From Clostridiales bacterium (GTDB taxonomy: Bacteria; Bacillota_A; Clostridia; Saccharofermentanales; Saccharofermentanaceae), in NCBI GenBank assembly GCA_017537905.1, contig JAFYJX010000072.1, forward strand, positions 1 to 9,161: DNA of 9,161 nucleotides, in the 5' to 3' direction. The notes beneath the pieces are model-generated. The model saw only the letters and a program-made list of their open reading frames with translations. It had not been told where the DNA came from and did no database searches. The position numbers were made by a program, and so were the translations under genes. Of the stretch, positions 1 to 6,083 are shown piece after piece. Numbering within the stretch: the stretch's first letter is position 1; every line of letters begins with the position of its first letter.

Positions 1-494
1 TAGATGTTACGATATTCAGGGTCTGCATAAGGTACCGGTGAAGGTGTACCGAAGTTCTGATTCATCATCTCGAGCTTGTTTACGAAGTAAACTCTCTGCT
101 GCTGCTGAATCTCTCCGCCCATCTTCATACGGTTCCAGATGTCACCGATGGACTGCTTTACGTTCTCACCGAAGTTCTTGTTAGCAAGAACTGAAGGTGC
201 TGTGGATGTATCCCACTTATATGCGCCTGCGTCGGAAACTACGTCTACGATCTCGCCGTTGTTAACGAGGAGACAGAAGCAACCCTCAGGTACATTGATG
301 ATGGAACCATTGGAGATAACTTCGGAATTACCCTTATTTCTTCCCTTCTCCATCTTGTTAGCGCCCTTCTTTACAAGGATCTCCTGACCTAAAGAGTCCT
401 GTGTGAAGAACTCAAGATACTGATCCTGGATCTGGCTGCTGATAGAATCAAAAGTTGTTCCTGCAACATTCTTGATTAAGCTAATCAATCCCAT
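1..494 (-). CDS. SPFH-domain protein, YdjI/virion-core-like (3' end outside window)
   Basis: The first 164 codons of a minus-strand gene are present and the rest lies beyond the left edge. The start is the ATG at 494-492, with AGGAGG at 509-504, nine bases upstream. My translation begins MGLISLIKNVAGTTFDS and contains DQYLEFF, a long VISNGS-I-V-EG segment, a KWDTSTAPS segment and an N-FGTP-PVPYADPEY segment. These resemble the N-terminal half of Bacillus YdjI and related SPFH-domain proteins (COG4260). Family members are usually about 320-400 residues, so roughly half is visible. Established for the family: SPFH proteins oligomerise at membranes, and the YdjI branch is linked to membrane-stress operons. 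The function here is inferred. It has its own promoter and follows the P-loop ATPase gene by 93 bases on the same strand. Confidence 0.85.
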   Translation of the reverse strand, partial: MGLISLIKNVAGTTFDSISSQIQDQYLEFFTQDSLGQEILVKKGANKMEKGRNKGNSEVISNGSIINVPEGCFCLLVNNGEIVDVVSDAGAYKWDTSTAPSVLANKNFGENVKQSIGDIWNRMKMGGEIQQQQRVYFVNKLEMMNQNFGTPSPVPYADPEYRNI

Positions 495-542
495 ATTAAT
501 ATTCCTCCTAGGTACTTGGTCGAAATTGCTCCGCCAAGAAAA

Positions 543-571
543 ATAATATCATTTTCTTAACAAAACAACAA
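543..571 (-). promoter_or_regulatory. Promoter of the SPFH-protein gene
   Basis: On the minus strand TTGTTG (571-566) and TATTAT (548-543) are 17 bases apart, and the -10 is preceded by TG plus one base (551-549), an extended -10. The predicted start near 536 leaves a leader of about 40 bases before the ATG at 494. A 7-bp inverted repeat (AAGAAAA 536-542 and TTTTCTT 552-558) flanks the -10 box and could be an operator or simple AT-rich symmetry. Confidence 0.55.
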
Positions 572-587
572 TAATATTTAACACGAT

Positions 588-1265
588 TTAGTACGCGTAA
601 TGTATCCTGCGGCTCATTCTGAAAAGCTCTGTATTTGCAAGCATTCCCTCAGGAATCTCCACGCCTTCCATGACGCAGTTGGCGATAAGCGGCACACCGG
701 TGAGCTTGGACGCTTCCATAATCTTGGATTCGCCCTCTTTTACCATCTCTGCGGTGGTCTCTTCCAAAAGGTTGGTGTTATTGAGATAGCCGTCGATCTT
801 AAATCCTGCTGCAGCAGACAGCTCGGATGTCATTACCGCGATCTGCTCCGGGTCTGAAGTAAACGGTCTTAAGCTGTTTACAGCCATGTAGATGACAGCG
901 TCGGTGTTCTTGATCCTCTGTTTCAATGAGCCTAAAACCAGAGCGCCCATATCCTCTCCTCCGATGTCGAAGATTCCCTGATAGGACTCGTCATCGAAAA
1001 TGACATACATATCAGGCGGCAGAACGGGCGCGTCAACATTGGAACCCGCATAAAGGGGTGTAACGAGCCTTACTCCCGCATCTTCGAGATCTTTCGCGCA
1101 ATCCGAAGAACGGTAGAACGGATTTACGATATCGAGGTCCGCTATAAGGAGCTTCTTGTCCGGCAATGCTTTCCGCTGGGCAAGAGACATATTTACGGCA
1201 ATCTCGGATTTTCCGCTGCCGTAAGCGCCGATGATGATAGTTAAGCGATGGTCAAGATAAAACAT
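588..1265 (-). CDS. MinD/ParA/CooC-like P-loop ATPase
   Basis: A 225-residue soluble protein. Residues 13-21 (GAYGSGKSE) are the Walker A motif after a short beta strand (LTIII). Residues 43-53 (DLDIVNPFYRS) look like the switch I region of a SIMIBI-class ATPase. FDIGGED at 99-105 fits a Walker B/switch II segment, and NNTNL at 162-166 sits where the base-contacting loop is expected. I see no membrane segment or DNA-binding domain. Members of this family are usually annotated only as ATP-binding protein or CobQ/CobB/MinD/ParA domain, and I do not know a specific function. The ATG at 1265-1263 overlaps the stop of the ABC permease by one base (TGATG). A purine-rich AGAAGGAAG lies in the last codons of the permease, so expression is probably translationally coupled. 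It is the last gene of the operon, and no clear terminator follows it. Confidence 0.85.
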   Translation of the reverse strand: MFYLDHRLTIIIGAYGSGKSEIAVNMSLAQRKALPDKKLLIADLDIVNPFYRSSDCAKDLEDAGVRLVTPLYAGSNVDAPVLPPDMYVIFDDESYQGIFDIGGEDMGALVLGSLKQRIKNTDAVIYMAVNSLRPFTSDPEQIAVMTSELSAAAGFKIDGYLNNTNLLEETTAEMVKEGESKIMEASKLTGVPLIANCVMEGVEIPEGMLANTELFRMSRRIHYAY

Positions 1266-2332
1266 CAGAACAGATTCTTCCTTCTAAAGATATAGTAGCC
1301 GGAGCCGCAGATACAGAGAATATATACTAGAGCCTTGACCGAGTAGATAAGGTTGAGATTAAAGTAATTCATATGCATCGACGGGGTATCCGTAAAATCT
1401 TTCGGTGCAAGGCCTGAATAGTCAGGGTTACCGAAAAACTCATCACCGCAGAATGTATATGAATAATCGAGCTCATCCAAATACTCAGCAGAGCCTGTCA
1501 GAGCAGACATAACATCCGCTTTGTAATCTCCGTTAAAACCTGCAGTTGTTATGAGGTAAGCCGGGTGGCAGATCTTCCAGGGCAAAGACAGATAACGGTC
1601 CTTGGAGTAGTATCTCTGGAGCGACTCCACATCATTTTGGGTCATGTAATTGTTTGCGAGCATTTCCTGATAGATCGCATCTCTCTTCTTAATGTAATCG
1701 TCTGCAGCCTTGGAAGGGGTGTTGAACATGCCTACGAAAGTCGTAGCCGTGGACATGAGCATAACGATTATGATCGAGAAGACGATCGGAAGCGCACGTC
1801 TTCTGAAGATAAGCGAGAGGACAACGAATGTAACTGCAAGGACAAGTGTAAGCAGGATAGCCACACCATATCTGAAAAGCATCTCACCGCCGTTAAGGTT
1901 TACGCCAATACCTGTTATCAGGAGGCCAAACCAAGCAAATGCCATATAAAGAACGCACCATAACACAACAGCTGAGAGCTGTGTGATCATGTATGAGAAG
2001 AAGATATCAGTCCTGGAGTGGCCAGCAGTGACCTTGTTCCTGACGATTCCGTCAGAGAAATCTCTTCCCACATGCAGGCAGACAAAGAGTGCAATAAACT
2101 TCGGCAGTTCATTAACGAATGCGACGCCGATCATCCATGTAAGATACTTGATCTCGGTGTCAGGAATCGGTGTTTCCGCAAACGACGTTCCTGCCTCGAT
2201 CATGGATATGCCGATCAGTATCCTGTAGAATGCTGCGACTATAAGAGGCCAGACAATACAGTAGATTCCGATTATCTTAAAGAATACGCTCTTGAACAAA
2301 CGCCTGTATTCAAACCTTAATAACTCAGCCAT
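1265..2332 (-). CDS. ABC-2 type transporter permease
   Basis: A 355-residue integral membrane protein, the partner of the ATPase encoded just upstream. Hydrophobic segments lie at about residues 20-45, 65-88, 111-142, 153-176, 180-203 and 326-348, giving six passes. A hydrophilic, probably extracytoplasmic domain (about 204-325) sits between passes five and six. The segment GRDFSDGIVRNKVTAGHSR (89-107) resembles the cytoplasmic coupling region of BcrB-like ABC-2 permeases. An in-frame GTG at 2341 is rejected as the start because it overlaps the Shine-Dalgarno AGGAGG (2346-2341). The ATG at 2332 is eight bases from it and begins MAELLRFEYRR. The gene overlaps the end of the ATPase gene by eight bases and shares one base with the P-loop ATPase gene. 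The exported substrate cannot be read from the sequence; peptide antibiotic or bacteriocin export is a family-level possibility. Confidence 0.88.
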   Translation of the reverse strand: MAELLRFEYRRLFKSVFFKIIGIYCIVWPLIVAAFYRILIGISMIEAGTSFAETPIPDTEIKYLTWMIGVAFVNELPKFIALFVCLHVGRDFSDGIVRNKVTAGHSRTDIFFSYMITQLSAVVLWCVLYMAFAWFGLLITGIGVNLNGGEMLFRYGVAILLTLVLAVTFVVLSLIFRRRALPIVFSIIIVMLMSTATTFVGMFNTPSKAADDYIKKRDAIYQEMLANNYMTQNDVESLQRYYSKDRYLSLPWKICHPAYLITTAGFNGDYKADVMSALTGSAEYLDELDYSYTFCGDEFFGNPDYSGLAPKDFTDTPSMHMNYFNLNLIYSVKALVYILCICGSGYYIFRRKNLF

Positions 2333-3233
2333 TAGACTCACCTCCTACAAGATTTACGAAGTAAGTCTCGAGATCATTCTCTTTCGTTACGACACGGGCA
2401 ACGTTCACGCCGGCATCATTTGCAGCAAGGACGACTTTTGTAAGGTTGTAATAGCCTTTAGTATGAACAACGCCTGTTTTCTGATCATATCTTGCAGTAA
2501 GACCGTTTGCTTCAAGGATCGGAATAAGCTTTTCGGGATTTCCCGTATAGAATTCCGTGTACAGGCCGCTTGCGCCCTCCAGGTCCTCCGCGGTGATCTC
2601 CTTTACCACTCTGCCGCTCTCGACGAAGGCAAAATCAGTAGCGAGCTTGGAGAGCTCAGAAAGGATGTGGCTGGAGATGATTATCGTTACACCCTTCTCT
2701 TTATTGAGGTTGATGAGCATATCCCTGATCTGGATGATACCCTGGGGATCGAGGCCGTTGATGGGCTCGTCGAGGATAAGCACTTCCGGATTGCCGGCCA
2801 TAGCCATGGCGATTCCCAATCTCTGGCGCATACCCAGAGAGAACTTGCCGGCCTTCTTCTTGCCCGTATTGGCAAGACCGACGGTTTCCAGGAGCTTATC
2901 AATGGAATCGTCGACCTTAAGGCCAAGGTTCAAATATTGGTAAATGAGATTATCTTTTGCCGAAGCGTTCGAATAGATCGAAGGAAGCTCTACAAGAGCT
3001 CCGACACTTCCTAATTTCCTGTTATCGAATCCATATTCGATCGTGCCGCTCGTGGGCTTTTGAAGACCGGATATGATCCTCATGATCGTGGTCTTACCTG
3101 CACCGTTTCTTCCGACAAGTCCGAAGATCGAACCCTTGGGGACAGTAAAGCTCATGTCATCCAGAACATGCGCACTGCCGTAGTCTTTGGAAACGCCGTT
3201 TATCTTCAGAACGAAATCTTTTGTTTCCGCCAC
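2325..3233 (-). CDS. ABC transporter ATP-binding protein, BcrA-like
   Basis: A 302-residue ABC ATPase. Walker A is GRNGAGKTT at 41-49. The Q-loop region reads ALVELPSIY (79-87), with Glu in the usual Gln place, as is common in the BcrA/lantibiotic-immunity branch. The signature is FSLGMRQRL (131-139), Walker B is VLILDEP (151-157, catalytic Glu 156), the D-loop is GLDP (160-163) and the switch His is in ISSH (His 189). The roughly 80 residues after the nucleotide-binding fold form the C-terminal extension typical of this branch. The start is a GTG at 3233 with AAGGAG (3247-3242) eight bases upstream. It is the first gene of the exporter operon and overlaps the permease by eight bases. The transporter is predicted to be a dimer of two ATPases and two permeases at the cytoplasmic membrane. 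The substrate is unknown. Confidence 0.93.
   Translation of the reverse strand: MAETKDFVLKINGVSKDYGSAHVLDDMSFTVPKGSIFGLVGRNGAGKTTIMRIISGLQKPTSGTIEYGFDNRKLGSVGALVELPSIYSNASAKDNLIYQYLNLGLKVDDSIDKLLETVGLANTGKKKAGKFSLGMRQRLGIAMAMAGNPEVLILDEPINGLDPQGIIQIRDMLINLNKEKGVTIIISSHILSELSKLATDFAFVESGRVVKEITAEDLEGASGLYTEFYTGNPEKLIPILEANGLTARYDQKTGVVHTKGYYNLTKVVLAANDAGVNVARVVTKENDLETYFVNLVGGESNG
2341..2346 (-). promoter_or_regulatory. Ribosome binding site that decides the permease start
   Basis: AGGAGG on the minus strand lies inside the last codons of the ABC ATPase gene. It is eight bases from ATG 2332 but overlaps the upstream GTG, so it selects the ATG. Confidence 0.75.
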
Positions 3234-3241
3234 GTGTATTA

Positions 3242-3247
3242 CTCCTT
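3242..3247 (-). promoter_or_regulatory. Ribosome binding site supporting the GTG start of the ABC ATPase
   Basis: AAGGAG on the minus strand, eight bases before GTG 3233. No other in-frame ATG with a comparable site is near, so the GTG is taken as genuine. Confidence 0.7.
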
Positions 3248-3264
3248 AACGGTCCATGATTAGC

Positions 3265-3281
3265 CGGGAATGCATTTCCCG
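3265..3281 (-). repeat. Inverted repeat at the 5' end of the ABC operon transcript
   Basis: CGGGAA (minus strand 3281-3276) and TTCCCG (3270-3265) form a perfect 6-bp stem around a 5-base loop. It lies directly downstream of the predicted transcription start. A further CCGG at 3286-3283 offers an alternative pairing partner. No run of T follows, so it is not a convincing terminator for bioY. It could be a repressor operator or a 5' mRNA hairpin. Confidence 0.5.
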
Positions 3282-3289
3282 ACCCGGAT

Positions 3290-3298
3290 ATTATAACA
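3290..3298 (-). promoter_or_regulatory. Extended -10 promoter of the ABC exporter operon
   Basis: The minus strand reads TGTTATAAT at 3298-3290, a perfect extended -10. No good -35 box is found 16-18 bases upstream, which is tolerated when the -10 is extended. The predicted start near 3283 gives a leader of about 50 bases before the GTG. Confidence 0.6.
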
Positions 3299-3328
3299 AA
3301 TACCGCAGCATCTATTGTTAATTCAACC

Positions 3329-3922
3329 TTAATTCCTTATGAGTTTTGAGGCACGCTCGCCAATAAGGACTGCAACGGCCATCTTCACGATATCGGGGAT
3401 AATGAACGGAATTACGCACCATCCCATAACGGTTGCAAGGCCTACAGGACCTGTCTGGGCAGCATATACGGTCATGAACCAGATTACGCCGATCACATAC
3501 ATGACGATCTCGAAAATAACGAAACTCAAAATGCCGAATACCCAGGTCTTAACTGCTGTGTTCATAAGCCTCTTGAATAAGACTTTCTCCAGGAGCCAGT
3601 AAACCAGAGCCGCAATAACAAAACCTATAAGGAATCCGCCTGTAGGACCTAAGAATGCTCCTATTCCTCCCTTAAAGCCGGCGAAAACAGGGACTCCTAC
3701 GGCACCTAACGCCAAGTACACTACGATCGCTATAGTTCCCCTTCTGCCTCCGATCGTAAGCATGACGGCCAGGATCCCAAGAGTCTGCAATGTAAACGGG
3801 ACGGGACCTAACGGGATGCTGATCCACGAACATATTGTTATAAGTGCTGCTGATACGGAAATAAGGGCGATATCACGGATGAATGCCCTGTTCTTTGTTG
3901 ATTTTGAGCTTGCTTCAGACAT
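3329..3922 (-). CDS. bioY: Biotin transporter BioY (ECF S component)
   Basis: A 197-residue polytopic membrane protein. The BioY signature PLGPVPFTLQT lies at 38-47, followed by a Gly-rich stretch (VFAGFKGGIGAFLGPTGG, about 79-96) and a C-terminal PFIIPDIVK motif (172-180). About six hydrophobic segments span residues 16-190. BioY binds biotin at the cell surface. No EcfT or EcfA gene is in the window, so it probably works alone or with an energising module encoded elsewhere. The ATG at 3922 is preferred. An in-frame TTG at 3952 would add ten residues but coincides with the predicted transcription start and the operator. The ribosome site before the ATG is weak (AGG, six bases away). Regulation by BirA is suggested by the operator just upstream. 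Usual length for the family is about 180-200 residues. Confidence 0.92.
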   Translation of the reverse strand: MSEASSKSTKNRAFIRDIALISVSAALITICSWISIPLGPVPFTLQTLGILAVMLTIGGRRGTIAIVVYLALGAVGVPVFAGFKGGIGAFLGPTGGFLIGFVIAALVYWLLEKVLFKRLMNTAVKTWVFGILSFVIFEIVMYVIGVIWFMTVYAAQTGPVGLATVMGWCVIPFIIPDIVKMAVAVLIGERASKLIRN

Positions 3923-3952
3923 TGTAAACCTGATTTCATTTTTAGTTGACAA
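3922..3952 (-). promoter_or_regulatory. BirA-like biotin operator
   Basis: Read on the plus strand, TTGTAAACC (3922-3930) and AGTTGACAA (3944-3952) form an imperfect inverted repeat separated by 13 bases, with 7 of 9 positions symmetric. The left half is identical to the E. coli bio operator half-site TTGTAAACC. The spacer is shorter than the 14-16 bases I recall for known BirA sites. The location, from the predicted start of transcription to the bioY start codon, fits repression by holo-BirA (the biotin protein ligase). The gene identity and the half-site sequence support each other. Confidence 0.7.
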
Positions 3953-3957
3953 TCGGA

Positions 3958-3986
3958 ATATTACTCTTCTTAACCCTTAAATTCAA
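3958..3986 (-). promoter_or_regulatory. Promoter of bioY
   Basis: TTGAAT (minus strand 3986-3981) and TAATAT (3963-3958) are separated by exactly 17 bases. The predicted start near 3951 falls at the edge of the BirA-like operator, leaving a leader of about 30 bases. Confidence 0.6.
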
Positions 3987-3994
3987 CCACTAAA

Positions 3995-4990
3995 TTAAAA
4001 CTGATATTTGGGCCAGATACCCATCTTGTCGTGGGTGTGCTCAGGGAGCTGGTAAAGGTCGTGACCGGGATAATCGTTACCCTCAACGATAACAGGTCCG
4101 TCAGGAGTAAGGCATACGTCCCAGCCGATAAAACCGACCTGCGGGACAACCATGGCTGCCTTGGTGCACATTTCGAGAACCTGATCCCACATAGGGAAAA
4201 CAAAGCCCTTAAACACGGCTCCTGTCATGGGGTGCTTCTCGTAAAGGACCTTAGTCTTATCTATAGGGAAATCGGTAATCTCACCGGTCTTCTCATCAAC
4301 AGGAGCAGTCATGCCGCCGTTGTTGAAATTATCGACGCTGTGGCCGTAATTGCCGAATCTGCAGCATGCGCTTGCCACATGGACCTTGCCTTCCCTCTGG
4401 ATCGTTACGATCCTTATGGTATTGATGGCATAAGGATAGATGGCACTTACAGCAGGATGCTGGACGATCGCCTCTTCAAAGAAATGCGGACGCTCTGAAT
4501 TTACGAGCCTCTCATAGATATCTTCGGCCTTTTCTGCCTTGCAGTCGATCTTCTCTACTGTCTTGCCGCAAGAACCGAGATCGGCCTTGGCAAAAAGGAT
4601 ATCGTGGCTGTTTATGAAATCCAGGCACTCCTGCTTGTTGTCTTTTCTGATCTCAAGCCACTTACGGCCCAGAAACTCGCCAAAGCGCTTATTGAACTCG
4701 ATCTTGTTGTCGATCAGATCCGTATATTTAGGATCGTTATATCTTTTAACGAGCTCATAGTTACGGCCTCTGGTGATATATGTGTCGCGCTCTTTGTCGG
4801 TGAGGTTATACATCTCATAGAGCCAGTAATCCATGTATCCTGCGCCGAACTTCCTGCCGCAGTGAACCATGTCGAAAAATATCCACACGCGGGATTTACC
4901 CGACTTCTCGTGGATATCCTTGATCTTGGCACCCATCGCCTTATAATCCATGCGCGTAACGCGCCTAATTAAATAACTCAGTTTTGACAT
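3995..4990 (-). CDS. Sugar-transfer-associated ATP-grasp protein
   Basis: A 331-residue soluble protein matching the ATPgrasp_ST family (PF14397) by its overall pattern. It has a conserved N-terminal region (IFFDMVHCGRKFGAGYMDYW, 37-56), a probable ATP-binding lysine and glycine loop (FAKADLGSCGKTV, 133-145), EEAIVQHP with SINTIRI-like residues AINTIRIVT (172-196), and GGMTAPVD (225-232). GFIGWDV (286-292) and EGN (303-305) supply the acidic and Asn metal ligands. ATP-grasp enzymes join a carboxylate to an amine or similar group through an acyl phosphate. This family is predicted, not shown, to act in capsule, spore-wall or cell-surface polymer modification. The ATG at 4990 is chosen over a TTG at 5008, which lies inside the promoter. 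There is no Shine-Dalgarno sequence, and the -10 box is only six bases before the ATG, so the mRNA may be leaderless. Confidence 0.85.
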   Translation of the reverse strand: MSKLSYLIRRVTRMDYKAMGAKIKDIHEKSGKSRVWIFFDMVHCGRKFGAGYMDYWLYEMYNLTDKERDTYITRGRNYELVKRYNDPKYTDLIDNKIEFNKRFGEFLGRKWLEIRKDNKQECLDFINSHDILFAKADLGSCGKTVEKIDCKAEKAEDIYERLVNSERPHFFEEAIVQHPAVSAIYPYAINTIRIVTIQREGKVHVASACCRFGNYGHSVDNFNNGGMTAPVDEKTGEITDFPIDKTKVLYEKHPMTGAVFKGFVFPMWDQVLEMCTKAAMVVPQVGFIGWDVCLTPDGPVIVEGNDYPGHDLYQLPEHTHDKMGIWPKYQF

Positions 4991-4996
4991 AGGGCA

Positions 4997-5026
4997 ATTA
5001 TAATACAACAGAACGATTTTTGTTAT
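4997..5026 (-). promoter_or_regulatory. Promoter of the ATP-grasp gene, giving a possibly leaderless mRNA
   Basis: TATAAT (minus strand 5002-4997) lies 18 bases from ATAACA (5026-5021, four of six consensus bases). Transcription would begin at about 4992-4989, and the start codon begins at 4990. The -10 sequence is symmetric (ATTATAAT at 4997-5004), so it also reads as a -10 on the plus strand. Confidence 0.5.
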
Positions 5027-5029
5027 AAT
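5021..5029 (+). promoter_or_regulatory. Extended -10 promoter of the ddh operon
   Basis: TGTTATAAT is a perfect extended -10. The -35 position (about 5000-5007) has only weak similarity and falls on the -10 of the divergent ATP-grasp promoter. The predicted start near 5036 gives a leader of about 55 bases. Confidence 0.6.
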
Positions 5030-5050
5030 GTCGTCTATCAGATAATTATG

Positions 5051-5073
5051 AGCAACTTTTAAAGTGCTTTTTT
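5051..5073 (+). terminator. Weak hairpin plus U-run in the ddh leader (possible attenuator)
   Basis: AGCA (5051-5054) pairs with TGCT (5065-5068), and CTT (5056-5058) pairs with AAG (5062-5064), with one bulged A. Six T residues follow (5068-5073), immediately before the ribosome binding site AAGGAGG (5074-5080). The stem is short and AT-rich, so it may be insignificant. No lysine riboswitch fits in this short leader. Confidence 0.3.
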
Positions 5074-5090
5074 AAGGAGGATATTCTCAA

Positions 5091-6077
5091 ATGGCAATCA
5101 GAATAGGCATTTTGGGCTACGGCAACCTCGCTAAGGGCGTTGAGCTCGCGATCAGACAGAATCCTGATATGGAACTCGTCGTTGTCTTCACAAGAAGAGA
5201 CCCTTCCACAGTTAAGACTCTTACTCCCGGCGTAGAAGTAGCTAATTCAAATGACGCTGCAAACTATAAGGACAAGATCGACGTTCTCGTTATCTGCGGC
5301 GGTTCTGCTACAGACCTGCCCACACAGACACCCGCATTCGCTTCAATGTTCAACGTAATCGACAGCTTCGATACACACGCTAAGATCCCTGAGCACTTCG
5401 CAAACGTTGATAAGGCTGCTTCCGGTTCCAATCACACAGCACTTATCTCCGGCGGCTGGGATCCCGGTATGTTCTCAATCAACCGTCTTTACGGCAGCTG
5501 CATTCTCCCTGAAGGCAAGGATTACACATTCTGGGGCAAGGGCGTATCCCAGGGTCACTCTGATGCAATCAGAAGAGTACCGGGCGTTAAGAACGGCAAG
5601 CAGTACACGATCCCCGTTGAAGCAGCTCTCGAAGCAGTAAGGTCCGGCGCTGAGCCTGAACTCACAACACGCCAGAAGCATTTAAGAGAGTGCTTCGTCG
5701 TTGCTGAAGAAGGCGCAGACTTAGCTCTCATCGAGAAGACCATCAAGGAGATGCCTAACTACTTCGCAGATTACGATACGACAGTTCACTTCATCTCCGA
5801 AGAAGAGTTCGTAAGAGATCACTCCCGTATCAACCACGGCGGCTTCGTATTCCGCACGGGCAAGACAGGCGTAAACGGCGAGAACAAGCACGTTATCGAG
5901 TATTCATTGAAGCTTGATTCCAACCCCGAATTCACAGGTTCCGTTCTCACAGCTTATGCCAGAGCCATCTACCGCCTCTCACAGAAGGGCGATTTCGGCT
6001 GCAAGACCGTTTTCGACATAGCTCCTGCACTTCTCTCTCCTCTTTCCGGAGAAGATTTAAGAGCTCATCTGCTCTGA
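5091..6077 (+). CDS. ddh: meso-diaminopimelate D-dehydrogenase
   Basis: A 328-residue cytoplasmic enzyme (EC 1.4.1.16). It reversibly aminates L-tetrahydrodipicolinate with ammonia and NADPH to meso-diaminopimelate, giving a one-step route to the lysine and peptidoglycan precursor. The N-terminal Rossmann motif is GYGNLAKG (9-16), and the Arg pair in FTRRDP (33-38) is suited to the NADPH phosphate. Family motifs follow: CGGSATDLPTQTP (69-81), IDSFDTH (90-96), ISGGWDPGMFSINR (119-132) and WGKGVSQGHSDAIRRVPGV (148-166), with a NHGGFV segment near the C-terminal part. The length is normal for the family (about 320-330). The start has AAGGAGG ten bases upstream. Codon use looks strongly biased towards a small set, as in a well-expressed gene. 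The SGNH gene follows after six bases. Confidence 0.96.
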   Translation: MAIRIGILGYGNLAKGVELAIRQNPDMELVVVFTRRDPSTVKTLTPGVEVANSNDAANYKDKIDVLVICGGSATDLPTQTPAFASMFNVIDSFDTHAKIPEHFANVDKAASGSNHTALISGGWDPGMFSINRLYGSCILPEGKDYTFWGKGVSQGHSDAIRRVPGVKNGKQYTIPVEAALEAVRSGAEPELTTRQKHLRECFVVAEEGADLALIEKTIKEMPNYFADYDTTVHFISEEEFVRDHSRINHGGFVFRTGKTGVNGENKHVIEYSLKLDSNPEFTGSVLTAYARAIYRLSQKGDFGCKTVFDIAPALLSPLSGEDLRAHLL

Positions 6078-6083
6078 TAAACA

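Noticed and set aside
2292..3014. A 240-codon plus-strand open frame opposite the ABC ATPase gene
   Set aside because: It is antisense to a clearly recognisable ABC ATPase, shows no family pattern and has no ribosome site. It is a shadow frame.
3248..3328. Intrinsic terminator after bioY
   Set aside because: The hairpin at 3265-3281 has no T-run after it and lies downstream of a strong -10. It is better explained as an operator or leader hairpin of the next operon.
4984..4989. Perfect TTGACA on the plus strand
   Set aside because: No -10 box lies 16-18 bases downstream (the nearest TATAAT is only nine bases away), and it falls in the first codons of the ATP-grasp gene. Probably chance.
5030..5090. 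Lysine riboswitch upstream of ddh
   Set aside because: The leader is about 55 bases, far shorter than the roughly 170-base L-box, and no conserved core is visible.
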